Of a stretch of DNA of 64,000 bases, positions 25,178 through 34,204 are shown piece by piece. A program made the translations under genes and the position numbers. The notes below the pieces were generated by a model that worked only from the letters and a program-made list of their open reading frames with translations, did not search any database and had not been told where the DNA came from. The stretch lies in contig NZ_CP051006.1 of NCBI RefSeq assembly GCF_014673495.1, positions 682,001 through 746,000 of the forward strand, written 5' to 3'. The stretch's first letter is position 1. Every line of letters begins with the position of its first letter. This DNA comes from Streptomyces griseofuscus. Its GTDB lineage: Bacteria > Actinomycetota > Actinomycetes > Streptomycetales > Streptomycetaceae.

Positions 25178-25310
25178 GGCGGATCGCCCGCGCGGACATC
25201 CCTGACCGCCGTCACCTACCCGGACGGCGCCGAGGGTGTCCGGTGGTGCGGCGCCCCTGTGCCGCACCAGGGGCGGCCCCGGTCATCCCCTAGGCCGGGG
25301 CCGCCCGCAT
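25178..25310 (+). ncRNA. Candidate structured small RNA or mRNA leader with three or four hairpins
   Basis: A run of exact complements suggests a folded RNA. Outer stem CGGACA-t-CCC (about 25192-25204) pairs with GGGTGTCCG (about 25233-25242) and encloses CGCCGTC/GACGGCG. Next comes GGTGCGGC (25245-25252) / GCCGCACC (25261-25268), then a 12-bp stem GGGCGGCCCCGG (25271-25282) / CCGGGGCCGCCC (25295-25306) followed by GCATTTCGT. GCCCCTG in hairpin two can also pair with CAGGGGC at the base of hairpin three, giving alternative folds. Loops are C-rich (ACCTACCCG, GCCCCTGT, TCATCCCCTAGG), able to pair with ribosome sites. It is either a terminated sRNA or an attenuated leader of the gene at 25353. 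Not assigned to a known family. Confidence 0.5.
25271..25306 (+). terminator. Strong 12-bp stem-loop ending the structured RNA
   Basis: Perfect arms 25271-25282 and 25295-25306 with a 12-nt loop, followed by GCATTTCG. It stands 46 bp before the ATG at 25353, so it could end an independent sRNA or act as an attenuator. Confidence 0.55.
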
Positions 25311-25352
25311 TTCGTCGGACCACCCTCACGACGCCGCAGACCGGAAGTGACC

Positions 25353-25715
25353 ATGCCCCTGACCAGCACGCGCATCAGCCCCGACTGGCCCTGCCAGGTC
25401 AAGACCCCCGGCTCGTACGACTGGGAGCGCTCGGCCGCCAAGTGGCTGCGCGAGCTGATTCCGGCGCGCTATGCCAGCTACCCGGCCCTGATCCGGCACC
25501 CCGTACTGCTCGCCCGGCACGCGCAGATCCAGGTGGAGCAGGAGATCCGGGTGGCCCGCACCGCGCTCCAGACCGCGCGGGCCGAGCTGCCGACACTCGG
25601 ACTGCCCGAGGCGGTCATCGAGCACACGATCAAGATGTACGCCGCCGAGGTGCTGCAACTTCAGCACATCGCCCGCAGCGTCCGCGCGGTCAGCACGGCC
25701 CTGGCCCGCCGCTGA
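25353..25715 (+). CDS. Conserved hypothetical protein, helical
   Basis: A 120-residue protein without signal or membrane segment. The first third contains SYDWERSAAKWLRELIPARY; the rest is predicted as two long helices (HAQIQVEQEIRVARTALQTA and TIKMYAAEVLQLQHIARSV). I do not recognise the family, but codon bias and composition are those of a real gene. ATG at 25353 is the start of the non-Arg/Pro-rich part; GGAAGTG upstream is a weak ribosome site. It lies behind the folded RNA element. Confidence 0.65.
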   Translation: MPLTSTRISPDWPCQVKTPGSYDWERSAAKWLRELIPARYASYPALIRHPVLLARHAQIQVEQEIRVARTALQTARAELPTLGLPEAVIEHTIKMYAAEVLQLQHIARSVRAVSTALARR

Positions 25716-25832
25716 GCCCCGTCCGGCCGCGCCCGCACCCGCGCCCTCACCTGCGGCCCACCCGTTCCCTCGTAGCACATCGCCTTCCCCGGACAAGTGA
25801 TCGAACGTCCCCGAATGTGCGATGCTCATCGC

Positions 25833-28349
25833 GTGACCAGCAAGTCCGTGCCCCCGATGGACGACCCCGGAACCGGTGCCGACAGCGCCACGCCGGCCCA
25901 GGTCGTGGCCCGGCAGCGTGCCGAGCTGGAGCGGCTGCGCGGTCTCGCCGCGGCATCGGCAGTCCTCGAACGGGCCAAGGGTGCCCTGATGGCGCTCACC
26001 GGACGCACCCCGGACGCCGCCGACCAGGAACTGCGCAGACGCGCCGCGGACAGCGGGCGCACCCTTCTCGAACAGTGCCGGCTCACGCTGGGCTCCCTCC
26101 CGCCGCCCCAGGAACCATCGCTCCAGGGACTATCGCCCCAACAACCGCCGTCCCCCGCGCCGCCCGGCACGGCACCCCCGCCCCGTACGACGCCCGCGAC
26201 CCCGCTCCCGCCCTCGCCCGCCGGTGCCTCGGAGATGGCGGAGGTGGCGGAGGTGCTCAGCGAGATCGGGCGGGACCTGGTCCATGTCCGCTCCGCGCAC
26301 GAGCTGGCCGCGCGCCTGCTGGACCACCTGGCGCCACGGGCGCGGGCCGATGCCGTACTCCTCTACGAGCGGCGGGCCGAGGGCGCTCTGGAGCTTGCCG
26401 GGCATGCCGGGATCGACGCGCGGTTCGCCGCCCGGTGGCGGCAGGTTCCGCCGCTGGCCGGGATGCCCGCGTTCGACGTCCTGACGGCGGGCGAGCCGCT
26501 GTGGCTGGAGGACCTGGCCGCCGACCGGGTCCGCCATGTGCTGGTCGGGGACCCGCCCGAGCGGTGGCCGAGCCGGGTGTGGCTGCCGGTACCCGCCGGG
26601 GAAACCGCCCGGTTCGCCCTCGGGGTACTGCGCCGGTACGGGGGGCCTTTCGAGCCGCACGAGCGCCAACTGCTCGTCGCGGCGGCCCGGTTGTGTGCGG
26701 GGCGGCTGCGCGTCTTCGACACCCCGCGGGAGGCGCCCGGGGATCCGGGCGTCACGGAGACCGTGCAGGCGGTGTTCGACGCGCTGCCGGGTGCCGCGGT
26801 CCTGCTGACGCCGTTGCGCACCGCCGCCGGTGAGGTGACGGACTACCGGATCGACGCCGCCACCCCGCAGGCCGTCGATGCGTCCGGCCGGACGGGCCGG
26901 GACATGGTCGGCCGGCTGATCCTGGAGAGCTTCCCGTCCGTGGCGGGCGAGCCGCTGTGGCGGGGCTATCTGGAGACCCTGGAGTCCGGGGTGCCGTTCG
27001 AGAGCGAGACGTTCGCCTACCAGGAGACCGTCGACGAGGCGGCCCTGACCGGCACCTTCTCGGTGCGGGCCGCTCCCCTGGGCGGGGGCCTGCTGGTGTC
27101 CTGGGTGCGGCACGACCCCCTGGAGCGGCAGGAGCAGCGGCTGGCCGATGTGCAGCGGCTCGGCAACCTCGGCTGGGCGAACTGGAATCTGCTCACCCAG
27201 GAGATCTCCTGGTCCGCGCAGGCGTACGCCGTCCTGGGGCGCGACCCCGAACAGGGGCCGCTGGAACTGGAGAAGCTGCCTCGGCTGGCGCTGCCGCAGG
27301 ACGCGGATCCGCTGACCGCCGCGATCGCCGGACTGATCCACCGGGGGCGGCCGTTCGACGTGCCGTTCCGGGTCGAGACGCCCGCAGGCGTACGGCATCT
27401 GCGGCTGGTCGCCGAGGCCGTACGCGAACCGGACGGCACCCCGGCCGAGGTGCACAGCTTCGTACAGGACCTCACCGCGCAGCGCAGCGCGGAACTCGCC
27501 CTGGTCAAGAGCGAGCGCACCATGTCGGTGCAACGCGGGGTCCTCCAGGCCGAACGCGCCCTCGCCGCCCGGCTCCAGCACGCCCTGCTGCCCCTGCCCA
27601 GTAAGCCGGTACAGCTGGCCGGGCTGCGCGTCGAGGTTGCCTATCTGCCGGCGCAGGCCGGGATCCATGTCGGCGGCGACTGGTTCAGCGCCGTCGAACT
27701 GCCCGATTACGACGCGCTGTTCGTCGTCGGCGACGTGGCCGGACACGGTATCGACGCGGTGGCCACCATGGCCCAACTCCGCTTCACCGCCAAGGGGATG
27801 GTCAGTACCGGCACCTCGCTCACCGTCGCCCTGGCCCGGCTGAACCACCTGCTGCTGCACTCCCGGGACAGCCGGATGACGGCCACCATGATCATGGCCC
27901 GCTACGACCCCGACCGCCATCTCCTCGCCTGGGCCCAGGCCGGGCATCCGCCGCCGCTGCTGGTGCGCGGCGACGAGGTCCGCTACCTCGACCGCCCCGG
28001 CGGCCTGTTGCTCGGCGCCAGCTCCGACCCGTACTACGAGTCCGCCGAGCTGCGCCTGCGCCCCGGCGACCGGCTCCTGCTCTACACCGACGGCCTGGTC
28101 GAACGCCCCGGCGAGGGCCTGGACGCGGGCCTCGACCGCCTGGTCCGGGCGGTACGCGCCCACGACGACGGCGACGGCGGCGGTTCCGGCTCCCTGGAAG
28201 CACTGCTCGCGGCCATGCTGGTGGACGAATGGCGGGACGACGTGTGTGTGGTGGACATTCGGGTGCCGGAGCAGTTGGCGGAGGCCGCGGACGGGGAGGA
28301 GGCCGGGGCCGTCGACGCGGCGGGTGCCGGGGAGAACCAGGACGGCTGA
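25833..28349 (+). CDS. Multidomain SpoIIE/RsbU-type PP2C phosphatase with ANTAR-like, GAF and PAS domains
   Basis: An 838-residue signalling protein. Residues about 23-85 are ANTAR-like (RAKGALMALTGRTPDAADQE), then a Pro-rich linker, a GAF domain (about 135-300), two PAS-like domains (about 310-430 and 440-550) and a PP2C phosphatase (about 580-825) with VGGDWFSAVELPD, GDVAGHGIDAVATMAQLR and LLLYTDGLVERPGEGLD carrying the metal-binding Asp residues. It probably dephosphorylates an anti-sigma-factor antagonist in response to small-molecule or redox input. GTG at 25833 (VTSKSVPP) lacks a Shine-Dalgarno sequence and may be leaderless; an in-frame ATG lies 36 bp upstream. Confidence 0.88.
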   Translation: MTSKSVPPMDDPGTGADSATPAQVVARQRAELERLRGLAAASAVLERAKGALMALTGRTPDAADQELRRRAADSGRTLLEQCRLTLGSLPPPQEPSLQGLSPQQPPSPAPPGTAPPPRTTPATPLPPSPAGASEMAEVAEVLSEIGRDLVHVRSAHELAARLLDHLAPRARADAVLLYERRAEGALELAGHAGIDARFAARWRQVPPLAGMPAFDVLTAGEPLWLEDLAADRVRHVLVGDPPERWPSRVWLPVPAGETARFALGVLRRYGGPFEPHERQLLVAAARLCAGRLRVFDTPREAPGDPGVTETVQAVFDALPGAAVLLTPLRTAAGEVTDYRIDAATPQAVDASGRTGRDMVGRLILESFPSVAGEPLWRGYLETLESGVPFESETFAYQETVDEAALTGTFSVRAAPLGGGLLVSWVRHDPLERQEQRLADVQRLGNLGWANWNLLTQEISWSAQAYAVLGRDPEQGPLELEKLPRLALPQDADPLTAAIAGLIHRGRPFDVPFRVETPAGVRHLRLVAEAVREPDGTPAEVHSFVQDLTAQRSAELALVKSERTMSVQRGVLQAERALAARLQHALLPLPSKPVQLAGLRVEVAYLPAQAGIHVGGDWFSAVELPDYDALFVVGDVAGHGIDAVATMAQLRFTAKGMVSTGTSLTVALARLNHLLLHSRDSRMTATMIMARYDPDRHLLAWAQAGHPPPLLVRGDEVRYLDRPGGLLLGASSDPYYESAELRLRPGDRLLLYTDGLVERPGEGLDAGLDRLVRAVRAHDDGDGGGSGSLEALLAAMLVDEWRDDVCVVDIRVPEQLAEAADGEEAGAVDAAGAGENQDG

Positions 28350-28591
28350 CAGGCGTTCACCTGGAAGCCCTTGATTCGCCGACCCGTGACCCTCGTGACT
28401 TCGACCACGTCGTCCCGGTCGCAGGCATCCTCCTCGAACCAGCCTGTTCCGGCGAGCCATGTCTCCAGCCACACCGCGAGGCCGGCGGAGTCGAGGAACC
28501 AGCACTCGGCCCATGACCCGCCGCTGTACGGGTTCGGCTCGAAGAGCAGGACCCGGCCCTCGGCACTGAGACAGTCGACCCCGGCCTGCAT
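28350..28591 (-). pseudogene. Remnant resembling the C-terminus of a SMI1/KNR4 (SUKH) protein
   Basis: On the minus strand one frame reads QAGVDCLSAEGRVLLFEPNP, then GGSWAECWFLDSAGLAVWLE and TWLAGTGWFEED. This pattern (a 'vllfEPNP...W' turn followed by an amphipathic WLETWL helix) is like the end of SUKH-family proteins used as immunity proteins in toxin systems. The frame has no proper N-terminus and runs antisense into the phosphatase gene without a stop near the expected end. A decayed gene is the best reading; the family assignment is tentative. Confidence 0.35.
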
Positions 28592-28661
28592 GGCGCGGAC
28601 AAGTCGCCCCCATGGGCCGACGGTTGAGCCACAGGGCCACAGGGTTAGGGAAGGGTCCGGG

Positions 28662-29147
28662 TCAGTCCACGGGGTGGCCGGCCTCGATGTCGACCGCGTC
28701 GGAGAGCCGAAGCAGGGGTCCTTCCCGGCCGCCGCCCCACGCCAGGGGGTCGAGGACGAAGCCGACGTGGTCGCCGCCGTCGACACGGTGCAGGATGCCG
28801 CCGACGAACCAGGCCGCCGCGTCGCCGAGGACGGCCGCGCCACCGGGTCCCGGCGTCCAGTCGAGGCCGGTGAACTTGTCGGTCTCGTCGCCGGTCTCGC
28901 CGCCGAAGCGTTCCGCGAGGGTGTGTTGGTCGCGGGTGAGCAGGTGGACGGCGAGGCAGTGCGCGGCGCGGGCGACGCGGTAGGTGTGGTTGGCCTTGGA
29001 CAGCCATACGGCGAACCGGGTCGGCCGGATGGAGCACTGCGAGGCGAAGCCGACCAGACAGCCCGCCCGCTCACCGCCGGCCGAGGCCGTGACCACGCAC
29101 ATGTCGGGGTCGAGCCGCCCCAGGAATTCGTCCTCCGCCCGCGCCAT
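28662..29147 (-). CDS. Flavin reductase-like domain protein
   Basis: A 161-residue protein of the FMN-binding split-barrel flavin reductase family: MCVVTASAGGERAGCLVGFA near residues 16-35, CSIRPTRFAVWLSKANHTYR, and a C-terminal GDHVGFVLDPLAW. Such enzymes supply reduced flavin to monooxygenases or act as small oxidoreductases. The ATG at 29147 begins MARAEDEFLGRL; upstream frame is Arg-rich and non-coding. No partner monooxygenase is adjacent. Confidence 0.82.
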   Translation of the reverse strand: MARAEDEFLGRLDPDMCVVTASAGGERAGCLVGFASQCSIRPTRFAVWLSKANHTYRVARAAHCLAVHLLTRDQHTLAERFGGETGDETDKFTGLDWTPGPGGAAVLGDAAAWFVGGILHRVDGGDHVGFVLDPLAWGGGREGPLLRLSDAVDIEAGHPVD

Positions 29148-29312
29148 GCCGCTCCGCTCCGTCCGCCGCTGCCGCCGCCGTCGCCTTTGAGTGCCGTGCT
29201 TGCGTACCGATCGTTCCGCGCACTCATCGTCCCGTGGTCCGGCGTTCCCCGCGCGCCGCTGTCGAATCGCCCCACCGGCCCAACTCGCCCAACCCGCCCA
29301 CCCCTGTGCGAC

Positions 29313-29330
29313 CAAACGATCAAACGATCA
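29313..29330. repeat. Tandem CAAACGAT repeat upstream of the PL8 gene
   Basis: CAAACGAT occurs twice head-to-tail (29313-29320 and 29321-29328), 56 bp before the ATG of the lyase. TGATCGTTTG on the other strand gives a partial dyad with CGTTTGAG at 29351. It is a likely regulator-binding site controlling lyase induction; the regulator is unknown. Confidence 0.35.
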
Positions 29331-29383
29331 CCTGGAACGCGCCTATTGAGCGTTTGAGTAAGCGCGTGCTAGAAAGCGCCGTC

Positions 29384-31807
29384 ATGACGACTCCTTGGTC
29401 ACGCCGTGGTTTCCTGGCCGTCTGTTCCGGCACCGCCGCCGTCCTGGGACTGGGCACCTCCTCCCCCGCCTCCGCCGCAGCGGACGAGTTCGCCGCCCTG
29501 CGAGCGAAGTGGCGCACCCTGATCCTCGGCGAGGGCTTTGACCCCGCCGCCGAACCCTTCGCCTCCCGGCTGGCCGCCCTGGGCGGTACGGCGCGGCAGT
29601 ACCTCGCCTCGATGTCCCCGGCGACCGGGGCGCTGTGGCCGGACCTTCCGTACGCCGACCCGGATCCGGACACGGACCCGGAGTCGTACGTCTACTCGGG
29701 CAACATGAGCACCAGTTACACCCGGCTGAGCACCCTCGCGCAGGCGTACAGCCAGCCGGGCACCGGCCTCACCGGTGACGCGGCTCTGCGCGAGGCCGTC
29801 CTCACCGGCCTCGACCACCTCCACGACGATGTGTACAACGCCGGCCAGGCGCGGTACGGCAACTGGTGGAGCTGGCAGATCGGCGCCCCGCAGGCACTGC
29901 TGGACGCGTGCGTGCTGATGTACGACGCGCTGTCCGCCGATCGGCTCGCCGGCTATCTCGCCGCCGTGGACCGGTTCGTGCCCGACTCGGCGGTGTCGAG
30001 CTACAGCGGTACGAGCACCGGCGCCAACCGGGTGGACCTGTGCCGGGTGCTGGCGCTGCGCGGGGTGGTGGGGGCGGACGCGGCGAAGGTGGCGCTGGCC
30101 AGGGACGCCCTGTCCCCCGTGTTCCCCTACGTCTCCTCGGGGGACGGTCTGCACACCGACGGTTCGTTCATCCAGCACACCTGGGTGCCCTACACGGGCT
30201 CGTACGGTTCGGTGTTCCTCGGCGGACTCGGCATGCTGTTCGCGCTGCTGGCCGGGTCGAGCTGGGAGGTGACGGACGAGCACCGGGCCATCGTGTTCGA
30301 CTCGGTCGAGAAGGCCTGGGCGCCGTTCCTGTACAACGGCCTGGTCATGGACGGCGTCTCAGGCCGGGCGGTCAGCCGGGGCCTGTCCGCCGGCGACCCG
30401 TCGGACGTCCAGCAGGACGACCATCTGCGCGGCCACCCCGTCCTGGCCTCCATCGTGCTGCTGGGGCAGGGCGCGAGCGCGGCGCAGAACGCGCGCTGGC
30501 GTGCTCTGGTGAAGGGCTGGATGCGGCGCGACCAGTACCGTCCGCCGCTCACGGACCCGGTGCTCAGCCTGCCGAACCTGGCCCGGCTGAAGGAAGTCGA
30601 GGACGACACTGCGGTGCGGGCCCTCCCGGAGCCGACCGGGCACCGGCTGTTCCCGGCCATGGCCCGGGCCACGCACCGCCGGCCCGGCTGGGCGGCCTCG
30701 CTGAGCATGGCGAACAAGCGGATCGCGTACTACGAGTCCGGCAACGGCGAGAACCCGCGCGGCTGGCACACCGGTTCCGGCATGCTGTACTGGTGGGGCG
30801 ACACGTTCGCCAACGACCAGTACAGCGACGCCTTCTGGCCCACCGTCGACCCCTACCGGCTCCCCGGTACGACCGTCTCGCGCAAGGTGCTGGCCGACGG
30901 CGCGGGCGGCGACTGGGGCGCGGCCAAGCCGGATGTGAACTGGGTGGGCGGCGCGACGGACGGCCACCGGGCAGCGGTCGGGCAGTACCTCAAGGGCCTC
31001 CTGTCGACGCTGGTCGCGAAGAAGTCGTGGTTCTTCCTGGACGACACGGTGGTCTGCCTGGGCGCGGGCATCTCCTGCACCGACGGCACGGCCGTGGAGA
31101 CGACGGTCGAGAACCGCAACCTCGGCGCGGCCGGGAGCGCGTCGTTCACGGTGGACGGCAGGGCGGAACCGGCCGGATACCCGTGGTCGCAGACGCTCAC
31201 CGACACCGGCTGGGCGCACCTCGGCGGGCACGGCGGTTATGTCTTTCCCGGGGGCGCGACGGTACGGGCGGTGCGCGAGGCTCGGGAGGGCAGCTGGAGT
31301 TCGATCAACACGGGCGGATCGACGACCGTGTTGAGCCGGAAGTACCTGACGATGTACGTCGATCACGGCACCGATCCGGTGAACGCCTCGTACGCCTATC
31401 TGCTCATGCCGGGCGCGAGCGCCGCGCGGACGCGCGCACGATCGGCGGACCGGCACTGGCTGACCGTTCTGGCCAACACGAACGATCAGCAGGGCGTCTC
31501 GGTTCGTTCGCTCGGCTTCACCGGGGTGAACTTCTGGTTCGGCGGTACGGTCGGATCGCTCACGGCGAGCGATCCGTGCTCCGTGATGATCAGCGAGAAG
31601 GAGGACGATACCGCGGTGATCGCAGTGAGCGATCCGATGCTGATGCGCACGGGTCTGACCCTGACCTGGAGGCGTCCGGTCGCCTCGGTCAGCTCGGCCC
31701 CGGCCACGCTCGCTTCGGCCGAAACGGGCAAATCGCTCACACTGACCTTCGGCGATCTCACCGGCACGGCCGGAGTCACCCAGCTGATCACCGTCAGACT
31801 GCGCTGA
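29384..31807 (+). CDS. Secreted polysaccharide lyase family 8 (hyaluronate/chondroitin/xanthan lyase type)
   Basis: An 807-residue enzyme. A twin-arginine signal (WSRRGFLAVCSGTAAVLGLG) ends in ASA near residue 33. The catalytic alpha-toroid (about 40-390) contains NWWSWQIGAPQALLD with the Asn, and HTDGSFIQHTWVPYTGSYG with catalytic His and Tyr. The central and C-terminal beta-sandwich domains follow (about 400-800; GRLYPW-like SNPRGWHTGSGMLY region at about 465-480). It cleaves uronic-acid polysaccharides by beta-elimination outside the cell. ATG at 29384 begins the Tat signal. Its last 14 bp overlap the convergent ATP-grasp gene. Confidence 0.92.
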   Translation: MTTPWSRRGFLAVCSGTAAVLGLGTSSPASAAADEFAALRAKWRTLILGEGFDPAAEPFASRLAALGGTARQYLASMSPATGALWPDLPYADPDPDTDPESYVYSGNMSTSYTRLSTLAQAYSQPGTGLTGDAALREAVLTGLDHLHDDVYNAGQARYGNWWSWQIGAPQALLDACVLMYDALSADRLAGYLAAVDRFVPDSAVSSYSGTSTGANRVDLCRVLALRGVVGADAAKVALARDALSPVFPYVSSGDGLHTDGSFIQHTWVPYTGSYGSVFLGGLGMLFALLAGSSWEVTDEHRAIVFDSVEKAWAPFLYNGLVMDGVSGRAVSRGLSAGDPSDVQQDDHLRGHPVLASIVLLGQGASAAQNARWRALVKGWMRRDQYRPPLTDPVLSLPNLARLKEVEDDTAVRALPEPTGHRLFPAMARATHRRPGWAASLSMANKRIAYYESGNGENPRGWHTGSGMLYWWGDTFANDQYSDAFWPTVDPYRLPGTTVSRKVLADGAGGDWGAAKPDVNWVGGATDGHRAAVGQYLKGLLSTLVAKKSWFFLDDTVVCLGAGISCTDGTAVETTVENRNLGAAGSASFTVDGRAEPAGYPWSQTLTDTGWAHLGGHGGYVFPGGATVRAVREAREGSWSSINTGGSTTVLSRKYLTMYVDHGTDPVNASYAYLLMPGASAARTRARSADRHWLTVLANTNDQQGVSVRSLGFTGVNFWFGGTVGSLTASDPCSVMISEKEDDTAVIAVSDPMLMRTGLTLTWRRPVASVSSAPATLASAETGKSLTLTFGDLTGTAGVTQLITVRLR

Positions 31808-32633
31808 CCGCCCCCCGCGCGAACCGGCTCAGCGACGCCGTGAACGCGCCGACGAAGGCGTCCCTGCCCTCCTCCGGCAGGGCCTCCAGCGACAGATAGG
31901 GGTTGAGGTCCTCCAGCTCGACCAGCAGGAGGCCGTCGTCGGGCGCGCGGCAGGCGTCGACGCGCTGGATGCCGTGGCCGAGGTCGTTCCAGTCGATGAA
32001 GCGCCGGGCGAACTCCAGGTCGGCGGCGGTCGCGGCGTACGGCTTCAGCTCCCAGCGGCGGCGCGGGTCGGGGGCGTAGAGGGCGTACTGGAAGTCGTCG
32101 TCCACGAAGTAGAAGGAGACCTCGTAGGCGAAGTCGATGTGCGGCTGGATCAGGACGTCGTCCCCGGCATGCGTGTCGAGGCGGGCGGCGGGGACGATGC
32201 GCAGGCCGAGGGAGTCCGCGCCGAGCCGGGGCTTGACGACATAGCGGTGCGCGGGCGGCAGCCGGTGCAGGTCGGCCAGGCTGTCGACGGTCGGGATCAC
32301 CGGGTACCCGGCGGCGGTCAGGTCGAGGAGGTACTGCTTGCCGGCCATGTCCGCCTTGCCGGTGAGCGGGTTGTACACGCGGCTGCCGCGTTCCAGGGCC
32401 CGGGCGCGGAAGTCGTCGTAGGCCTGCTGGTAGCCGAGGACCGGGCCGCTGTTGCGGACGACGACGGCGTCGTAGCCGTCCAACAGGGCCGCCGCGTCCA
32501 GCGGATGGCACAGGGCGAGGTCGAAGTGGGCGCGCAGCCGGGAGGTGAGGAAGATGTCCTCGTCGCAGTAGCGGCGCCCGCGGGCCTGGTACGCCAGGTC
32601 GGTGACGTAGAGGACGCGGGGGCGAGCGGGCAT
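31794..32633 (-). CDS. ATP-grasp domain protein
   Basis: A 279-residue protein with an N-terminal pre-ATP-grasp Rossmann-like part (about 1-80), then TGKADMAGKQYLLDLTAAGY, the ATP-lysine region HRYVVKPRLGADSLGL, and the metal-binding end VELEDLNPYLSLEAL (Glu and Asn). It is related to RimK/glutathione-synthetase-like ligases that join a carboxylate to an amine or thiol using ATP. Start at 32633 has CAAGGAGA upstream. Substrates are unknown, and no obvious pathway partner is adjacent. Confidence 0.8.
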   Translation of the reverse strand: MPARPRVLYVTDLAYQARGRRYCDEDIFLTSRLRAHFDLALCHPLDAAALLDGYDAVVVRNSGPVLGYQQAYDDFRARALERGSRVYNPLTGKADMAGKQYLLDLTAAGYPVIPTVDSLADLHRLPPAHRYVVKPRLGADSLGLRIVPAARLDTHAGDDVLIQPHIDFAYEVSFYFVDDDFQYALYAPDPRRRWELKPYAATAADLEFARRFIDWNDLGHGIQRVDACRAPDDGLLLVELEDLNPYLSLEALPEEGRDAFVGAFTASLSRFARGAVSAV

Positions 32634-32998
32634 GCGGGTCTCCTTGGGCGGCGCTGGGGTCGGCGGTTGGGCAGGGCCGGGCGCAGAAAGGTTACGCCTG
32701 ACGGTTGACGCGTTTTCGATCACCCGGGGTTCCGCCTCGCCGCGCCCGGCGCCATCGACAGATCGGCGTACCCCGACCCCCGGGAGCAGGCCATTTCGTC
32801 CAGTGCGTCGCGGGGCCGGCCACGCCCACAATGGCCGCCTCAGCCAGGCCGGCGCGGCTCGGGGCACTCCGGGGTGCGGCGGCGTGCCGAAAGGAGTGGC
32901 GTTGTGCGGTCCATCGCAGGCGGCGGGGAGGGGCGGACCGGCGCGGTCCGGCGGCGCCGGGTCACCGGGTGTCCGCACGGCTTCGGGGGTACGGCGTC
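32634..32998. other. Gene-free divergent promoter region
   Basis: 365 bp between the ATP-grasp and CoA-transferase genes. It contains the perfect dyad CGGACCG (32934-32940) / CGGTCCG (32944-32950) with a 3-bp centre, 49 bp before the CoA-transferase ATG, which could be an operator or a hairpin in its leader. No convincing promoter pair or additional gene was seen. Confidence 0.4.
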
Positions 32999-34156
32999 AT
33001 GAGCGGGGCCGCTTCGCCGCTGCCGCTGAGCGGTGTGCTGGTCGCCGACTTCGGACGGGTGCTCGCGGCGCCGTACGCGACGATGCTCCTCGCCGATCTG
33101 GGCGCCGATGTGATCAAGGTCGAGCATCCGGCGGGCGGTGACGACACCCGCGCGTGGGGCCCGCCGCACGCACACGGCGAGGCCACCTATTTCCTCTCCG
33201 TGAACCGCAATAAGCGTTCGGTCGCTCTCGATCTGCGGGAGGAGGCCGACCGGCGCCGTGCCGCCGAACTGGCGCGCCGCGCCGATGTGTTGTTCGAGAA
33301 CTTCCGGCCGGGGACGCTGCGCAAGTACGGGCTCGGCTACGACGAGGTGCGGGCCGCGAACCCGGGCGTCGTGTACTGCTCGATCACCGGCTTCGGGTCC
33401 GGTCCTGGGGCCGCGCTGCCCGGGTACGACCTGCTGATCCAGGCCGTGGGCGGCCTGATGAGTGTGACCGGGTCCGCGCCCGGGGAGCCGGTGAAGACCG
33501 GGGCGGCGCTGGTGGACGTGCTCACCGGGCTGCACGCCGCGGTCGGGGTGCTGGCGGCGCTGCGGCACCGGGACGCGACCGGCGAGGGGCAGCTCATCGA
33601 GGTCGATCTGCTGAGGACCCTGCTGTCGAGCCTGGTCAACCAGTCCGCCGGGTACACCCTGGCCGGGCGGGTGCCGGGCATCATGGGCAACCGGCACCCG
33701 TCGATCGCCCCCTACGAGGTGTACCGGGCCAAGGACCGGCCGCTGGTGATCGCCGTCGGCAACGACCGCCAGTTCGCGGCGCTCTGCCGGGGCCTCGGCG
33801 CCCCGGAACTGGCCGCCGACCCGCGCTTCGCCGGCAACGCGGACCGGGTGGCCCATGTCGACGAACTGGCGGAGAGACTGGGCGCGTTGCTGGTGGCTCG
33901 GACCGCCGCCGAGTGGTTCGAGCACCTCACGCCCCTCGGTGTCCCGTGCGGTCCGGTCAATGACCTCGGCCAGGCCTTCGCCCTCGCCGACCGGCTGCAT
34001 CTGGCGCCCCGGGCCACGCTGGACGGGGACGACGGGGCGGCCCTGGACCTCGTCGCCAACCCGATCTCGCTGTCCCGCACCCCGCCTCGCTACGACCGCC
34101 GCCCGCCCCGACTCGGCGAGCACACCGGGGAGATCGCGGACTGGCTGGACTCCTGA
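32999..34156 (+). CDS. CaiB/BaiF family III CoA-transferase
   Basis: A 385-residue CoA-transferase of the formyl-CoA/carnitine-CoA class: LVADFGRVLAAPYATMLLAD and LGADVIKVEHPAGGDDTRAW at the N-terminus, FENFRPGTLRKYGLGYDEV, and the catalytic Asp probably in LIEVDLLRTLL. It moves CoA between carboxylic acids, typically in fatty-acid, oxalate or aromatic-acid breakdown. Start at 32999 begins the conserved part; an upstream frame is Arg-rich and rejected. The acceptor acid is unknown. Confidence 0.88.
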   Translation: MSGAASPLPLSGVLVADFGRVLAAPYATMLLADLGADVIKVEHPAGGDDTRAWGPPHAHGEATYFLSVNRNKRSVALDLREEADRRRAAELARRADVLFENFRPGTLRKYGLGYDEVRAANPGVVYCSITGFGSGPGAALPGYDLLIQAVGGLMSVTGSAPGEPVKTGAALVDVLTGLHAAVGVLAALRHRDATGEGQLIEVDLLRTLLSSLVNQSAGYTLAGRVPGIMGNRHPSIAPYEVYRAKDRPLVIAVGNDRQFAALCRGLGAPELAADPRFAGNADRVAHVDELAERLGALLVARTAAEWFEHLTPLGVPCGPVNDLGQAFALADRLHLAPRATLDGDDGAALDLVANPISLSRTPPRYDRRPPRLGEHTGEIADWLDS

Positions 34157-34204
34157 CCGGGCGGGCCGAGGTGTCCGCAGGGGGATGCGGTGGCGGCCGG
34201 TGGA

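Noticed and set aside
26130..28640. Minus-strand frame of about 836 codons opposite the PP2C gene
   Set aside because: Shadow of the phosphatase gene: composition is Gly/Arg/Pro/His without domain motifs, while the plus strand shows clear GAF, PAS and PP2C signatures.
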